Shown piece by piece: positions 10,871 through 21,595 of a stretch of DNA of 64,000 nt. The DNA is from Escallonia rubra (lineage: Eukaryota > Streptophyta > Magnoliopsida > Escalloniales > Escalloniaceae): positions 399,501 to 463,500 of the forward strand of contig JAVXUO010000415.1 of the NCBI GenBank assembly GCA_033065855.1. The letters run 5' to 3'. The notes below the pieces were generated by a model. The model worked only from the letters and a program-made list of their open reading frames with translations. It was not told the DNA's origin and searched no databases. Position numbers and translations under genes: made by a program. Position 1 is the first letter of the stretch; every line of letters starts with the position of its first letter.

Positions 10871-11879
10871 GTCGTGCCCCCCGGCTCTCTATCACGCTAC
10901 CACACCCCTATGCTGGACTATCCTTTCACCACACCATGTGCACCTTCACTTATTGGTGGAATATGCTTCGACCCACTCCCCGGAGTATGCAGCATCCTGC
11001 GGGAATACAAGACCTTGACTCAGGACCTAAACATCGAATCATGACTATCGTCGTGTATTCACCCCGCGCCATCGCAGCACTGCCACCCTAAGGCTCTATC
11101 TGGGAAGCCCTTGGTCTCTGCTCTTGCTCCATCCTTGTTGTGTCCCACATCAGCACACTTGGCATCTGACTCGGACTGTATTCCTTGTGACACCTTCACG
11201 TCAAATGCGAACATACTTTCCTTGGCGTCACGGACCAAGGTCTGATTTCCTATCCTTCTTTTCAGTACTTCTTTTTCTAGATTAGGAGAGTCCATATTGT
11301 TTTCCCTTCCTCACGACCGAATCTCAATTAGAAAAAAAATAAATATAAAAAATAATATCAGAGTCTTTCATTTTATTTAGAACTCTAGACACTAAAAGAG
11401 TAGTGTATTTGGAGCTCTAGATCCATTCAACTAGAAGAAGTCGATTCATCATAAGAGTCAAAGAACGGGATCTAGATCATCTACGGTAGGATTTGGTCGA
11501 ACAATGATGGTTTTGATTCCGGTTTGTCTGACCAAATACGTAGGCCATTTGACACATGTTGTCAGTTCAAACCAAATCTTAGGGTTAGGTCAAACGTTTA
11601 TTGCATGTTTGTATGTGTTAAAAAGGAAAAAAAAAACTAATAGAAATGATGGTAGAGACCGGAAGGCCATGGCAGGTGCCTAACACCTTATGTCGTATAA
11701 CTTAGTCCCTTAACCCATTTCTTTGCTTTAATAGACTAGTCAGTCTTCTGGACATTTTTAGATTCCTTTTTATTTTTTATATTTTTCTTTGTTTTAATCA
11801 AATAAGATGGCGACTCTGAAAACCTTTAGACCCCGTTTGTTGGGGTCACCGGGGATTTTTTCAAGGCGGTTCGCTACAG

Positions 11880-11898
11880 TGGCAACTCCACTGGTGAC
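11880..11898 (+). other. Tat-type primer-binding site (Tat A)
   Basis: TGGCAACTCCACTGGTGAC follows the LTR end after one base. It closely resembles the TGGCGACTCCACTGGGGA primer-binding site typical of Ogre/Tat elements (tRNA-Arg primer, established for the lineage). It is the mirror of the site at 53992-54010. Confidence 0.8.
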
Positions 11899-12430
11899 TA
11901 AAAACTAAGAGATCTAGACTTGAAATTTACTCTATTGATTTTTGGCCTTTTGTGCTGTATAATGTGTAAAATGTGATATAATTGTGGTAATTGTGCTTTT
12001 ATTTCTATACCTTTCACACGCGCACTTCTATCCCTAACCGACCCACTTGAGGGCAATGGTTGAACTTCCAAGAATGAGGCGAATTAGAGTGTATCTTCAA
12101 TGCCAAGGCGTCATAGTAAAGGGACATCCTGGTTCTTGAGCTATTAAACCACTTGCACATGTACTGGTGATCACCCATTATTAACTACCTGAGTTACGGG
12201 CAAAAGGTATATGGTACAAGTCGAGCCAATTGAGTGACCTTACATCAGTGTTCAGAGAGAAACCACACTCGTGGACCATTCAATGTTCTACCCACTTTTG
12301 GGAGAATACATGTTTTGGCCTACGACATATTAATAGGGAACCAACCAATATATTGTAAGCTAAGTGGTAATCTTGTAAAGAGAGAAGACTCTGACTTACC
12401 GATCAATTTTTCGTGCTCTTAACATGAGGG

Positions 12431-12985
12431 TTAGTCAGTAAGTTCAGTGCTTAAAAATTCAAAAATAACTGGCTTATCCCTCAAACCCTAGACCTACTTA
12501 CCAACCGGTCGATTCACCTCCGAGTGACTGGAGGGTTAGTCAGAACCCTTCATTTCTCAGAATTTTCTAGCCTTCAAAACGCTAAACCCACTGACCAACT
12601 GGCCGGTTGACCTCTAAGGTTACCGAACAGTTAGTCAGAACCTTGACCTTTCCAAAGTTTTTCAAATCCAAAACTTCTAACACACTGACCAACCGGCCGG
12701 TTGATCCCCAAGATTATCGAACGGTTAGTTAGAAATCCTGACCTTCCCAAAATCTTCAAATCCAAACTTCCAACCCATTGACCAACTGGCACGGTTACCG
12801 AAGGGTTAGTCAAAATCCTGAAACTTTGAGAGTTTCTCAGAATCCCAAACTACCAACCTACTGACCACCCGTTAGTTCACCCACAAGGATACTGGATGGT
12901 TAGTCAATATCTTAAACTTCCTTTAAAGTTTTCAAATATCCAAAATAAACCCCCTGACCAACCAATCGGTTAAGTATACTTCACA
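12431..12985 (+). repeat. Leader tandem repeats of Tat A, period about 95 bp
   Basis: Six copies start near 12431, 12532, 12630, 12724, 12803 and 12898. Each contains GGTTAGTCAGAA, a pyrimidine-rich stretch with TTCAAATCC, and CTGACCAACCGGCCGGTTGA. The core ACCGGCCGGT is palindromic. The same repeat family lies just downstream of the PBS of Tat B at 53110-53480, so it is a conserved part of the untranslated leader. Confidence 0.88.
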
Positions 12986-12989
12986 AACT

Positions 12990-14850
12990 AACAAAAAGAT
13001 AATTTTGAATTTAATGGTTTATCTCGTTGCCATTAGTTTTCTACACTTTGAGGTGGTGCTCACTATCTTTGCAACCTTACAAATTAATATTTCAGTTTCT
13101 TTTGAACTGAATGTCAGAAATCTAATGGAAGAATTTGGTTTGCAATTTAAACATTCAAGTGAGTATTCAAGAAACTATAACGAAAAGGGCGTGACTTCCA
13201 TTCTTGCCAACCCTGATCCCTAAAAAACAAGCCAAATCTTCAAAGATAATGAGGTCGTCATATTGATGTCAAGACTTTCTTTAATTCTAAGATAATTCTT
13301 TTTTCCTAGCGTTCTTTTTTATCTAACAGAAAAAAAAAACAAAAAAATCCTGCATACTGAAAACCCTTAAAAAGGTGGTCTAGGCAAAGTTGGGGGCGGG
13401 GGAGGGGGGAACCTCCAAAGAATGAAGGTTTGCATGAGTCTTCCTTAAAATAAGCATTCCTGATGATTGGAGGTCATCGTTTGGCCATGGCACATCATCT
13501 TTACCATATACTAGATTTTTTTCACTTGCCAGCCTTGTGTGCCAAAACCGTTTAGTCTTTTTCTTTGAAAGCCTATATTTCTAACCTTGGGGTGGGTAGC
13601 CTCCTTGTGTATGCCTATGTCATAACTATTGCTGCAAAGTCAACTCAGCATGGAAATGGTTCCCTCTCTTAAGAACCAAATTCTTAAAGATAGATAGGGA
13701 ATGAAATCGTGATGATTATTTGTTCAATCTGGAGGAAAAAAAAAGAAGAAGGAAAAATGGCTAATTATAGCAATGTCTCTCAGGTTAGGGTGAAATTACT
13801 AGCGTGTCCATTATTTTGGACAAATTACACTTAGGCTGCCAATTATAGCAATGTATAGTTTTAGCTTTATACTTAGGTTTTTTATTGTTTTCTTACAAAA
13901 AATGACTGGTAGTCTTGGCTTATTCTCCAAGAAACCAATGCTAATTATAGGTGAGACACAAGCCTTAATTAGGGCATCGCTTTTCAAAGATAGAGCAACC
14001 CCTGCCAAAATAGAAATTAAAGCATATATTGAATTCAGGTCTATACATCATTCCAAATATTGAGATTTGCTAACTCAAAACCCGGATACTAGTACATAAT
14101 ACATGGAACAAAGGTATGCCTTATTTGCTTCACCTCCAAATTCATCTGTGACAGATAACTACGAATATTTGCTTTGATTAAAGTAAAGATTGCCATTTGT
14201 ATTATCACAAACTTATCATCTAAAAAGCAAAGATCGTCATGTGTCCAGTCACAAACTTATCCTGTGATGTGCTTACGTTCTTTGGCCTTGGACCTTATGC
14301 TTAACGACTCTTGTTTTCGCTGAACGTTATTCTGCTGGCTGTTTATTAGGGGAGGCTAATTAACGAGCTCTAAACAAGTCAAGCTCAGCTCGTTGGGCAC
14401 ATGACAAAAATGAGGTTTGAGCTTGCTGGACTTGTAAACGCGTCAAACAAGCTTCTATTCAAGCTCGAGAGCTCAACTCCTTTCTGAGCTCCGGTCATTT
14501 GAAGTTAGCCTATGTACGATTTGGAAATGTTATTTGAATAGAGATCCAGCTTGAGAAGATCGATATACTGGCCAAGTTCGACTAGTTTGTAGCTAGCCAT
14601 GTCAGTCCACCTGGCATATTTTTGGTTGGATTCTAATTCCATGAGCACAGATTTGACGAGCCGGTGGAACTTGGGCAAAATGCTTCTACATTGGAAACTT
14701 TTGCTTTGCAGTTTTAGGGTAACCAGATGCTTTATTGTATAGTCTGTTACACCCAGCTTTAGGCACACACATGAAACACAACTGTGTTACACACATACAA
14801 ACTTGGACATGAAAGCACACCCTTCATATTTGTAAGGCTATGAAAGGTAT
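12990..14850. other. Non-coding stretch between Tat A leader and EF-hand gene
   Basis: No supported gene. The recognisable Tat A leader ends about 12985. ORFs of 60-87 codons in this stretch are isolated and resemble nothing I know. At about 14350-14500 GAGCTC/CAAGCTCGAG-type motifs cluster, which is typical of subterminal regions of some hAT-like non-autonomous elements, but I see no clear ends. The right part should hold the 3' flank of the EF-hand gene. Confidence 0.4.
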
Positions 14851-14860
14851 AATTCATCAT

Positions 14861-15121
14861 TTACTTGACAGTATATCCAATACTTGCAGCATACTGCACG
14901 AGGGCGTTCAACTCTTCCTCGCTGATGTATCCATCTCCGTTAGCATCGGCGTAATGGAGACCACGCGACGCTCTCCAGCCGGGGAAGAGCGCACCCAGGT
15001 TCTTGAAAGCTTCTTTGAGCTCTTCCTTGCTTAGAAGGCCGTCGCCGTTTTTGTTGTTCTGTTTGAAGATGCCCTTTAGCTGCTCTTCTGTCAGAGGAAA
15101 TTTTTTTCCAACCTTGAGCAC
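14861..15121 (-). CDS. Small two-EF-hand calcium-binding protein; start uncertain
   Basis: An 86-codon open frame ending TAA at 14861-14863. It encodes two canonical EF-hand loops: NKNGDGLLSKEE (Asn, Asn, Asp, Gly, Ser, Glu at coordinating positions) and DANGDGYISEEE. Between them is the FPGWRA..GLHYADANG segment seen in small plant calmodulin-like proteins. It is expected to be a cytosolic or nuclear calcium sensor without catalytic domain; partners cannot be inferred. The frame contains no ATG: its first possible codon is GTG at 15121, with an in-frame stop just upstream. The nearest ATGs downstream of a TATA box are at 15192 and 15189, in another frame that would join this one if the A run near 15098-15104 (minus strand) were one base longer. 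So it is either a recently disabled gene, a gene with an upstream exon, or a base-call error. Coding quality is high compared with the surrounding dead elements. Confidence 0.75.
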   Translation of the reverse strand: MLKVGKKFPLTEEQLKGIFKQNNKNGDGLLSKEELKEAFKNLGALFPGWRASRGLHYADANGDGYISEEELNALVQYAASIGYTVK

Positions 15122-15208
15122 CGTGACCGTGAGAATAGGAATTTTGAGTTGTTATCCCAAAGAAAAGAAACTCTATTTGGCGTGCTCATCATAGATATAG
15201 AGCTTGGA

Positions 15209-15219
15209 TATATTTATAC
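15209..15219 (-). promoter_or_regulatory. TATA box of the EF-hand gene
   Basis: On the minus strand this reads GTATAAATATA, about 93 bases upstream of the first codon of the EF-hand frame and about 20 upstream of a pair of ATG codons at 15187-15192. Spacing suits transcription starting around 15180. Inferred from sequence only. Confidence 0.55.
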
Positions 15220-15671
15220 ACGGGAGACCGGAGTACACTCGATAGATCATTGCTATCATTTTTTTTTCTAATGATGAATTTATAAGCTCGATAGATCGAC
15301 TAATTGTGCATTATTTATGTTGTATTGGAGCAGGATTAAATAGAATATACTTCACTTTTGGGGAAATGTAGCTATTTGTGTTAGGCCAATATACTTTTAA
15401 CAGATTTCACAATATGCTAGGTAAAAAATTAGTGACAATTGATTAAAAGTGCCGTAAATAGGAATGACATTTCTAATATAATGCCACAAAAAACAAAACT
15501 GGCAATTGATGGAAGTGTCGCTAAATTAACGACGTTTCAAAGACTGTGTTGCCAAATAAATACTGGCACTTGAAAAGAAGCGTTGCTAGATAATGCCGCT
15601 AAACAAAACTAGCACTTGAAAGAAGTGTCGCTAATTTAACGACGTTTCAAAGATAATGCCGCCAAATAAAA

Positions 15672-15969
15672 ATGGCATTTTAGTGAAAGCGTCGCTAATT
15701 TTAGCGACAGTTCTTTCAAAAGTGTCGCATACTTGAGTTGACTATTGACCCCATAAGTAGCACTTGAAAGTGTCGCACAAAGTTTGTTACAAACGTTGCC
15801 GTTCCACTTACGACGCGTTTGTGGCATTTTAGTGAAAGCGTCGCTAATTTTAGCGACAGTTCTTTCAAAAGTGTCGCATACTTGAGTTGACTATTGACCC
15901 CATAAGTAGCACTTGAAAGTGTCGCACAAAGTTTGTTACAAAAGTTGCCGTTCCACTTACGACGCGTTT
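15672..15969 (+). repeat. 149-bp direct duplication in the CACTA-like element
   Basis: GGCATTTTAGTGAAAGCGTC at 15674 recurs at 15823 and the two units (about 15672-15820 and 15821-15969) stay nearly identical to GACGCGTTTGTG, including a shared TTGAGTTGACTATTGACCCC segment. The offset is 149. Confidence 0.9.
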
Positions 15970-16011
15970 GTGCCACAAACGCGTCGTAAGTGGAACGACA
16001 ACGTTTGTAAC
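15935..16011. repeat. Near-perfect inverted repeat, 38-bp arms
   Basis: Left arm 15935-15972 and right arm 15974-16011 are reverse complements at 36 of 38 positions with a single C between them. Transcribed, this would form a very stable hairpin. Most of the left arm also exists as a direct copy in the upstream 149-bp unit. Confidence 0.93.
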
Positions 16012-16151
16012 AAGTGTCGGGAAATTTCCGACGCACAAATTTGCGACGCTTAAGAAAAGCGTTGATGAAGTGTCGGGAAACTACTTTGCGACACTTTTAC
16101 TGTCATTAGCAACATTTTTCTAGTGTCGCCGAAACTTTTTTTTTTTGTAGT

Positions 16152-18406
16152 CACTTAGAGCTCTACTAAACACTAATGAAGCATCAAATCCAAAACTTTA
16201 CATTTGCTTAATCAACCAAACTCAAAGCGAAAGTCTCTACCAAAGAATAAAATATCAAACTAGATCCTAACATCAACTATTGGGTTTATTAGGTTACAAA
16301 AAACTTTATCTTTCCATTATTTACAACAACTATTACATCATTTGGAGGGGGCAAGAAACTACAACTTTTGTCTTAGCCCCACTATGGATTCGACCACTTA
16401 TATCAGCCCTTAGAACTAGACTCGTCTGATAGCTTTACGTTACCTTGCCAGAAAAGATCACCATACTATAACATCATATCAATTCAACAAGTAGAATGGT
16501 CATGAAATACTAACAAGCTTAGAGTAATTCAAATAGAAGATCAGACTTGTTACTACATCTGTGACTATTGTCTACCACAAAACTAAGCCGTTTTCGTTCT
16601 CTGTTTCAGCAACAAGGAAAACTCCTACTCCTAAATGAGCTACTCCATATTTCTTAAACAAGTTCAGCGAATCACTATGCTGAGTCTGCTTCATCTCAAA
16701 TTATTCCTTTACCATATGTAGCCAGCAACAGTAGAACAACGTAACGGCAATCACGGATTAAAAAATTTCTTTCCACAATCTAAGCACCCACAACTAAAAA
16801 GTCATCTAAGTGATAGAATCAAAATATCCCAGGTCTTTGAACTTTAAAACATGTATCTATTACTAGAAAAACAAAACTTCTTACCATACGCTAGAAAATC
16901 ATGTCGGAACAAAGGTCGAATCACTAAAAAGAATGATAACTGGGCTTGAAAACATCAGTTACCTCAACACTTCTACATCTCAAAGCCGACTAAACTTTAC
17001 AGTGGTCCGTTACACCTCAGCCACATCACAACGCTGCAATACAAGATAGCTTAGACAAAGTACAAGCATGATCCAACTCATGGTCAATAGAAAAGATGAG
17101 CTCTAGATCCCACCTATGCCCAATTTCATAGTCGAAATAAAACCAATAATAATAAAATGTGGATAACACCACAAGCTATAAACTAGTCACTCACAAGTTC
17201 ATAATAGATTTACTGCTTTTATAAAAGATCCTTTCACACCTAGCATTTGGAGACATAAATCAAGATCTAAAAATCAGAGATACTTGGTCGGGTTATCATA
17301 AGAGCAAGTTTCACAACCTCAACCATTGACCCGATACGCTGGCACCAACTACACTTAAGAGAGTTATAAGGTTACCATCCCCGAAATAGGTTAAAGCTTT
17401 TTGAAGCTCAAAGTGGGCATTCACACATTATATAGTCTATGGTATAACTACTCCTATCTACAAACCAAGACTTCAGAAATAAAGTAATCAACCGTATACC
17501 CTTGAATTGCATAACATATTTCCAATCTATGAACCAGAATTTACTTAGTATGCTTTAGAACAAACTTCCTAATAACATAGTTCAACTTCTCTAGTTGAAA
17601 TGTCAACACCCAAAGAAAGCCAACTGAAGAGTAGCATGTGCCCACCAACGTAAGGCATGCCAGCCTTGTACTACCAAAAGTCCGACGATCCTAACTTTAA
17701 CCGTTAAAAGTCGTTACGACTTTGTTACTTCTTATTCTAAAAAACAAGAACAACCATATATAGTGTCAACAGTAACTTAAAGCTTCTAGATGTCGGATAG
17801 TACTTGGTTGAATATAGACCCTATGAAACCATATGCCGAGACAAAACAAAAGGATCACCAATCAGACTAGATAATCCAAGTTACCTTAAGAGCAAGAGTC
17901 TCCAAGTTGCTACATATCATTAAATCTCGAAAATAAGATTGCCTATTGAACTTAGGTTCCACTCCTATTATGCATAGAATACATTAATTGCAACAAAGAA
18001 AAACACTTTAGCTTTTGTCTTTGAATCTCAAGAACACGGTTATCACCAACTCTATGGACAAAAACTCCAATAATATACTTGATAAACTTGAGCCAATGGA
18101 ACCTTACTTTCCACCAAGAAAATGTAACATAAACTAAGCCAATCTATAATTCAATTTACTCTTTTGTTCTTTCACCTCCACTCTTTTTTTTGTTAATTTC
18201 TCGTTCCATGTGACGTTGTGATGCTCATCCACGTTTAGATTGTTGGCTCGCCTATTATTACAGCCGCTTGCCATTATTACAAGAGAAAATAAATCAGATA
18301 GTGGCTATCAGAATAAACTTCAATCTACCCATCCTACCCATCTCTTGGCTTATTTGATCCTAAGCTTGAGTCTACAGGAGTTTAAACCTATAGCTTTGAT
18401 ACTAAC
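16152..18406 (-). mobile_element. Non-coding internal remnant of a minus-strand LTR element
   Basis: No ORF over 60 codons with any similarity is found on either strand. Its right edge is a primer-binding site and an LTR, so it should be internal sequence of the same element (minus strand), but gag and pol are gone or unrecognisable. The opposite LTR is absent and the left edge abuts the CACTA-like element, so the element looks truncated. Confidence 0.45.
18391..18406 (-). other. Primer-binding site, tRNA-Met type (minus)
   Basis: TAGCTTTGATACTAAC on the plus strand is GTTAGTATCAAAGCTA on the minus strand, close to the TTGGTATCAAAGC binding site for initiator tRNA-Met, directly next to the LTR edge TGTAACG at 18407. 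Confidence 0.65.
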
Positions 18407-20404
18407 TGTAACGTCCTGAATTTTTCTGAGCGTTAATATCAAATAAGCATAGTCAACAAAAATATCACAAAGACTCCCAATTAGTCATCCAGAGCATCTA
18501 CTAATCCTTTCCTAAGGTACATCAATATATGCCATAGCGGTCTAAAGCATTTATACATTTCAAATTACTTCGACGTGGAGTTCCAAAATAAAATCTAAAT
18601 AAATTCAATTCGTCTTAATTATTACATCTAAAAATACTAATATTGAGTCTGAGATAAAAATCGCTAGCTCTCAGTCACACAGCTAGCCCTAAAATCAATC
18701 TATCTAACTGATCACCTGAAAAGAAAACAATAAGGGAAAGAGCCAAATGCCTAGTAAGGTCGCTCAATGGACCAATCAAAAGGAATACATAAATGTCTGA
18801 GAAAACGAGATTATGGAGATACATAATTTTAATGGAACAGATACCGGGCCGAATTTTAAAACCCAAAAATATATCTTTGTACAGAAACAGACACTAGAGA
18901 GCTATTCAGAATAAAGTCACACATGTCATCACTGATACGTGCAACCAGATTCAGAAGATAAGATCGCGATCTCTAGCTCATCCCATTGAGCTACCCACAT
19001 TTCAATCCACGTGGGTAAGTCAGAAACAGAAGTGTCACATACACTGTGACATGGCTCACAAAAAGCATTACCTATAAGTTACACAAAGTTTGGTGCGCTA
19101 GAAACTTAACAAATACTTACAAACAATTCAAGTGCAGTATTCAAGTAATTTTAGAACTTACTCAGAAAGGTTCTTATGTTGAAAAGAATAAAATCACGGA
19201 TTAAAGAGGAGTTGAACCAACTTAATTGGAATTTATTTGCACCAATCATAATCAATTAAATAAAAGGAACAGTACAACTGGATTAGAAACAAGAATCACA
19301 CCTAAGGTGCAAAACAAAGGTAGCTAGTTGTTCCCCTTTTAGCTGAAGAAACATATGAGTAAAAATCAAATCACATGCTCATAAGAGTGAATAATGATGA
19401 CACATGAATGATATACAAAAGTAAATAACAAACGATCATGCATGACCATGACATGCAAGAAGCCAACACCATGCATGGAGGCTGGAGAACTGTTGAATCA
19501 AATGAATTAGGATGACAGAAGCATCACACCAAGCACACGACTGTGATAACGCAGCACTGGCATTCAATTTGCACGCACTACGAGATTATTAGACGGTGGG
19601 TTAATTGACACAAAACGTGACAACCAAAAACAAAAGACCGGAACTAAGCAACCGTATATGGTGACGGTCGGTAGTCAAAACAAAGTGGACAACTCTACTG
19701 TACGGCACGAAAACCAAGATAGCAAAACAATCAGAAATTCTTTAGACGAAACTAGGCAGTGCAAGAACAGAATTCGAGGGATTAAGAAAACATTAGAAAT
19801 CTCAACCTGGAACAAAATTCGAGATAGCTAAATTGAAGAATTATTTCGTTAAACGGATGATCGATCCAATGTCCACACAAATTTTTAAAAGTAATCCCTT
19901 ACGAACTACAAATTAATTGGTCCAATGCTGATTTAGATTTCAAAAAGTAAACTCTTACCTCAATTGTGCGAAATCCCGAATACAGTTCTCATGAAGGAGT
20001 TTCTCAATAGGTTCCAAAACACACTTAGATTTCACACCAAAAGTCTGTTGCGAATGAGACTATCGATTGTTTTTTTTCTTCTGTTCTTTTCATAAGCCCA
20101 AAAATAAAAGTAATGATACTTATAAGCCACCTAAACCCTAAATAAAAATTGCTGAATATATTTTAAAAAATACCGATCACGTCCCTAACTTATCTAAATC
20201 GGCAAAAATGGGTTTAAGATGAGTCCAATTGCATACCGTCACTAGGACTCCATCATAAATCATTTCAATAACATTAAACAATAAAATTGGTCCATCGGAA
20301 TGTCAAATCTACACCCCTCAGGTCAAATGAGTAAAAATTAAGCTAAAACAAATTGAGAATAAAATATTAATTTCACCAAAATCCAAAAATTTAGGGGTAT
20401 TACA
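18407..20404 (-). mobile_element. LTR of about 2 kb, minus orientation
   Basis: Runs from TGTAACGTCCTGAA to AGGGGTATTACA, with TG/CA ends and an inverted terminal pair TGTAA...TTACA. It resembles the termini of the LTRs at 48073 and 57000 (TGTAACA-CCC type), suggesting a related Ty3/gypsy family. Flanks do not show a target duplication. The right flank, GACCACGTGACTC, is the 3' untranslated part of Tat B, so this element has been inserted into or fused to it. Confidence 0.6.
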
Positions 20405-21590
20405 GACCACGTGACTCAAAGACAGACTGAAAGACTCATACAAATATGATGTCGGACCTTCACAGGCTCCCTACGTATCCTCCCAATCACTGAAATACAT
20501 ATATTGTTCAAAGCTAGAGCCAACAGTGACAACGGTGGGCTGTCTAGGAACACAAAATCTAGAGTTGGAGCCAGAACTGGAGCTGGAACTAGAATTGGAG
20601 CCGAAAAACTCAGTCTAATAGCTGGAGCCAACAATAATGACGGTTGGTCGATTAGGCAAATGAGAATAGCATGCCTAGAAGCCAGAGCCAATAGTAACGA
20701 TGATTGGTCGTGTAGACACATTGAAGACTAGATCTGGAACCGGAACTAGAATCGGAACTGCCCGTTTCCAGAGCCCTTAAGACAAGTTGAAAGGGTCGTC
20801 GGACAGGGAAATAACTTTGGCCGTCACTGGTGCTTTCAAGACCAGTTGAAAGGGTCGACAAACATGAAAATAACTTTGGTTGTTGCTGAAGCCCTTACGA
20901 CAAGTTGAAAGGGTCGACAGGCAAAGTGATAGTAGGACTGGTAGCTGGAGCCGGAAATGTCGTAAAGACAATTGATTGTTGGATGCCAAGGAGTCGAATC
21001 ACTTCACAAGGAGATACTTGCAATAAACACGGAATGTTGTATTGGCCTTACACCGTACATGAGCTGTGGGATAAAGCAATAGACTTCAAAAATCTGGGTA
21101 GTGAATCAACCAGGGATCACATATTGAACATGCACAGGTAGGCATGCAAGCATAAAAATATTGGATACCAACACCCTCGAGCGAATTATGCAAACGCAAA
21201 TCGGTACTGATGGTGAAGCATGCAAGCACTTAAAATTTTAAGTTGGAAACCAGCCTGTTACGGTTAGTCAGCAGGTTTTCAGGATTTTTGAAAATTCGTT
21301 AGGAGAACCGGCCAGCTAGTAAGAGACTTTTGAATTTTTGAATTTCGGAGGATCGAAAACTCACCGGTTAGTAAGAAACTTTGACAGACTTAAATGACAA
21401 AACTAGCTGGTTTTGCCACCCAGTTTTTTGCGTAATTTTTTGGTTTTTTCCAAGCACTTTTAATTCAATTCTACTCCAATCTCTATCAGATTTCTTCTCT
21501 CTAGGAGTTCTAGATTGTTCATTCCAACCCTAGTCACACTCCTAATCTATGAATACCACAAATCTCTTCCCCGACTCTCTTAATTTCGTG
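20405..21590 (-). other. 3' untranslated region of Tat B
   Basis: Contains GGCTCCCTACGTATCC at about 20465, near-identical to the CTTCCTACATATCC region at 56465 beside another Tat LTR, plus tandem repeats of two kinds (a GGAGCCA...ACGGTTGGTCG type at 20510-20720, and the 60-base repeat listed separately). At 21240-21420 the CGGTTAGTCAG / CCGGCCAGCTAG repeat occurs three times ahead of the accessory ORF. No gene. Confidence 0.65.
20770..20935 (+). repeat. Three 60-bp tandem repeats
   Basis: GACAAGTTGAAAGGGTCG-like sequence occurs near 20781, 20839 and 20899, each followed by GAAATAACTTTGG-like sequence in the first two. Period 58-60 bases. Confidence 0.85.
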
Positions 21591-21595
21591 CAACC

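Larger units (their letters stand above)
9081..11878 (+). mobile_element. Tat/Ogre-like LTR (Tat A), plus orientation
   Basis: Begins TGTCTAGACATCCC and ends TTCGCTACA, immediately before a Tat-type primer-binding site at 11880. It matches the LTR at 54012-56324 in reverse orientation at several points: the TAGACATCCC start, the segment with repeated CCAGTCCAGT near 9245, the TTTTGATT...ATACGTAGGCCA segment near 11500-11550, and AAATAAGATGGCGACTCT near 11803. A TATA-like TTTATAAAAATGG sits at about 9303. At about 2.8 kb it is within the long-LTR range of this lineage, partly because of a GC-rich repeat core (10150-10900). The matching 3' LTR and pol are not in the window. Confidence 0.8.
15425..16151. 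mobile_element. Non-autonomous CACTA-like element
   Basis: The interval is filled with direct and inverted copies of short motifs such as GTCGCTAA, TTAGCGACAG, GTGTCGC and GCACTTGAAA, the subterminal-repeat pattern of CACTA elements. The right edge reads TCGCCGAAAC followed by a long T run and TTTGTAGT. That is a slightly decayed reverse of the CACTACAAAAAA terminus of the superfamily. No matching left terminus or 3-bp target duplication is clear, so the left coordinate is approximate. There is no transposase. Confidence 0.65.

Noticed and set aside
10158..11044. Plus-strand ORFs of 112 and 183 codons and minus ORFs
   Set aside because: Explained by a 24-bp minisatellite and C-rich repeats that contain few stop codons, inside an LTR.
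14350..14500. Possible hAT-type MITE with GAGCTC/CAAGCTCG motifs
   Set aside because: No terminal inverted repeats or 8-bp target duplication could be located, so only mentioned in the spacer entry.
18407..20404. Search for a 5-bp target duplication around this LTR
   Set aside because: Left flank is the PBS side, right flank GACCA; with the other LTR missing there is no valid partner sequence to compare.
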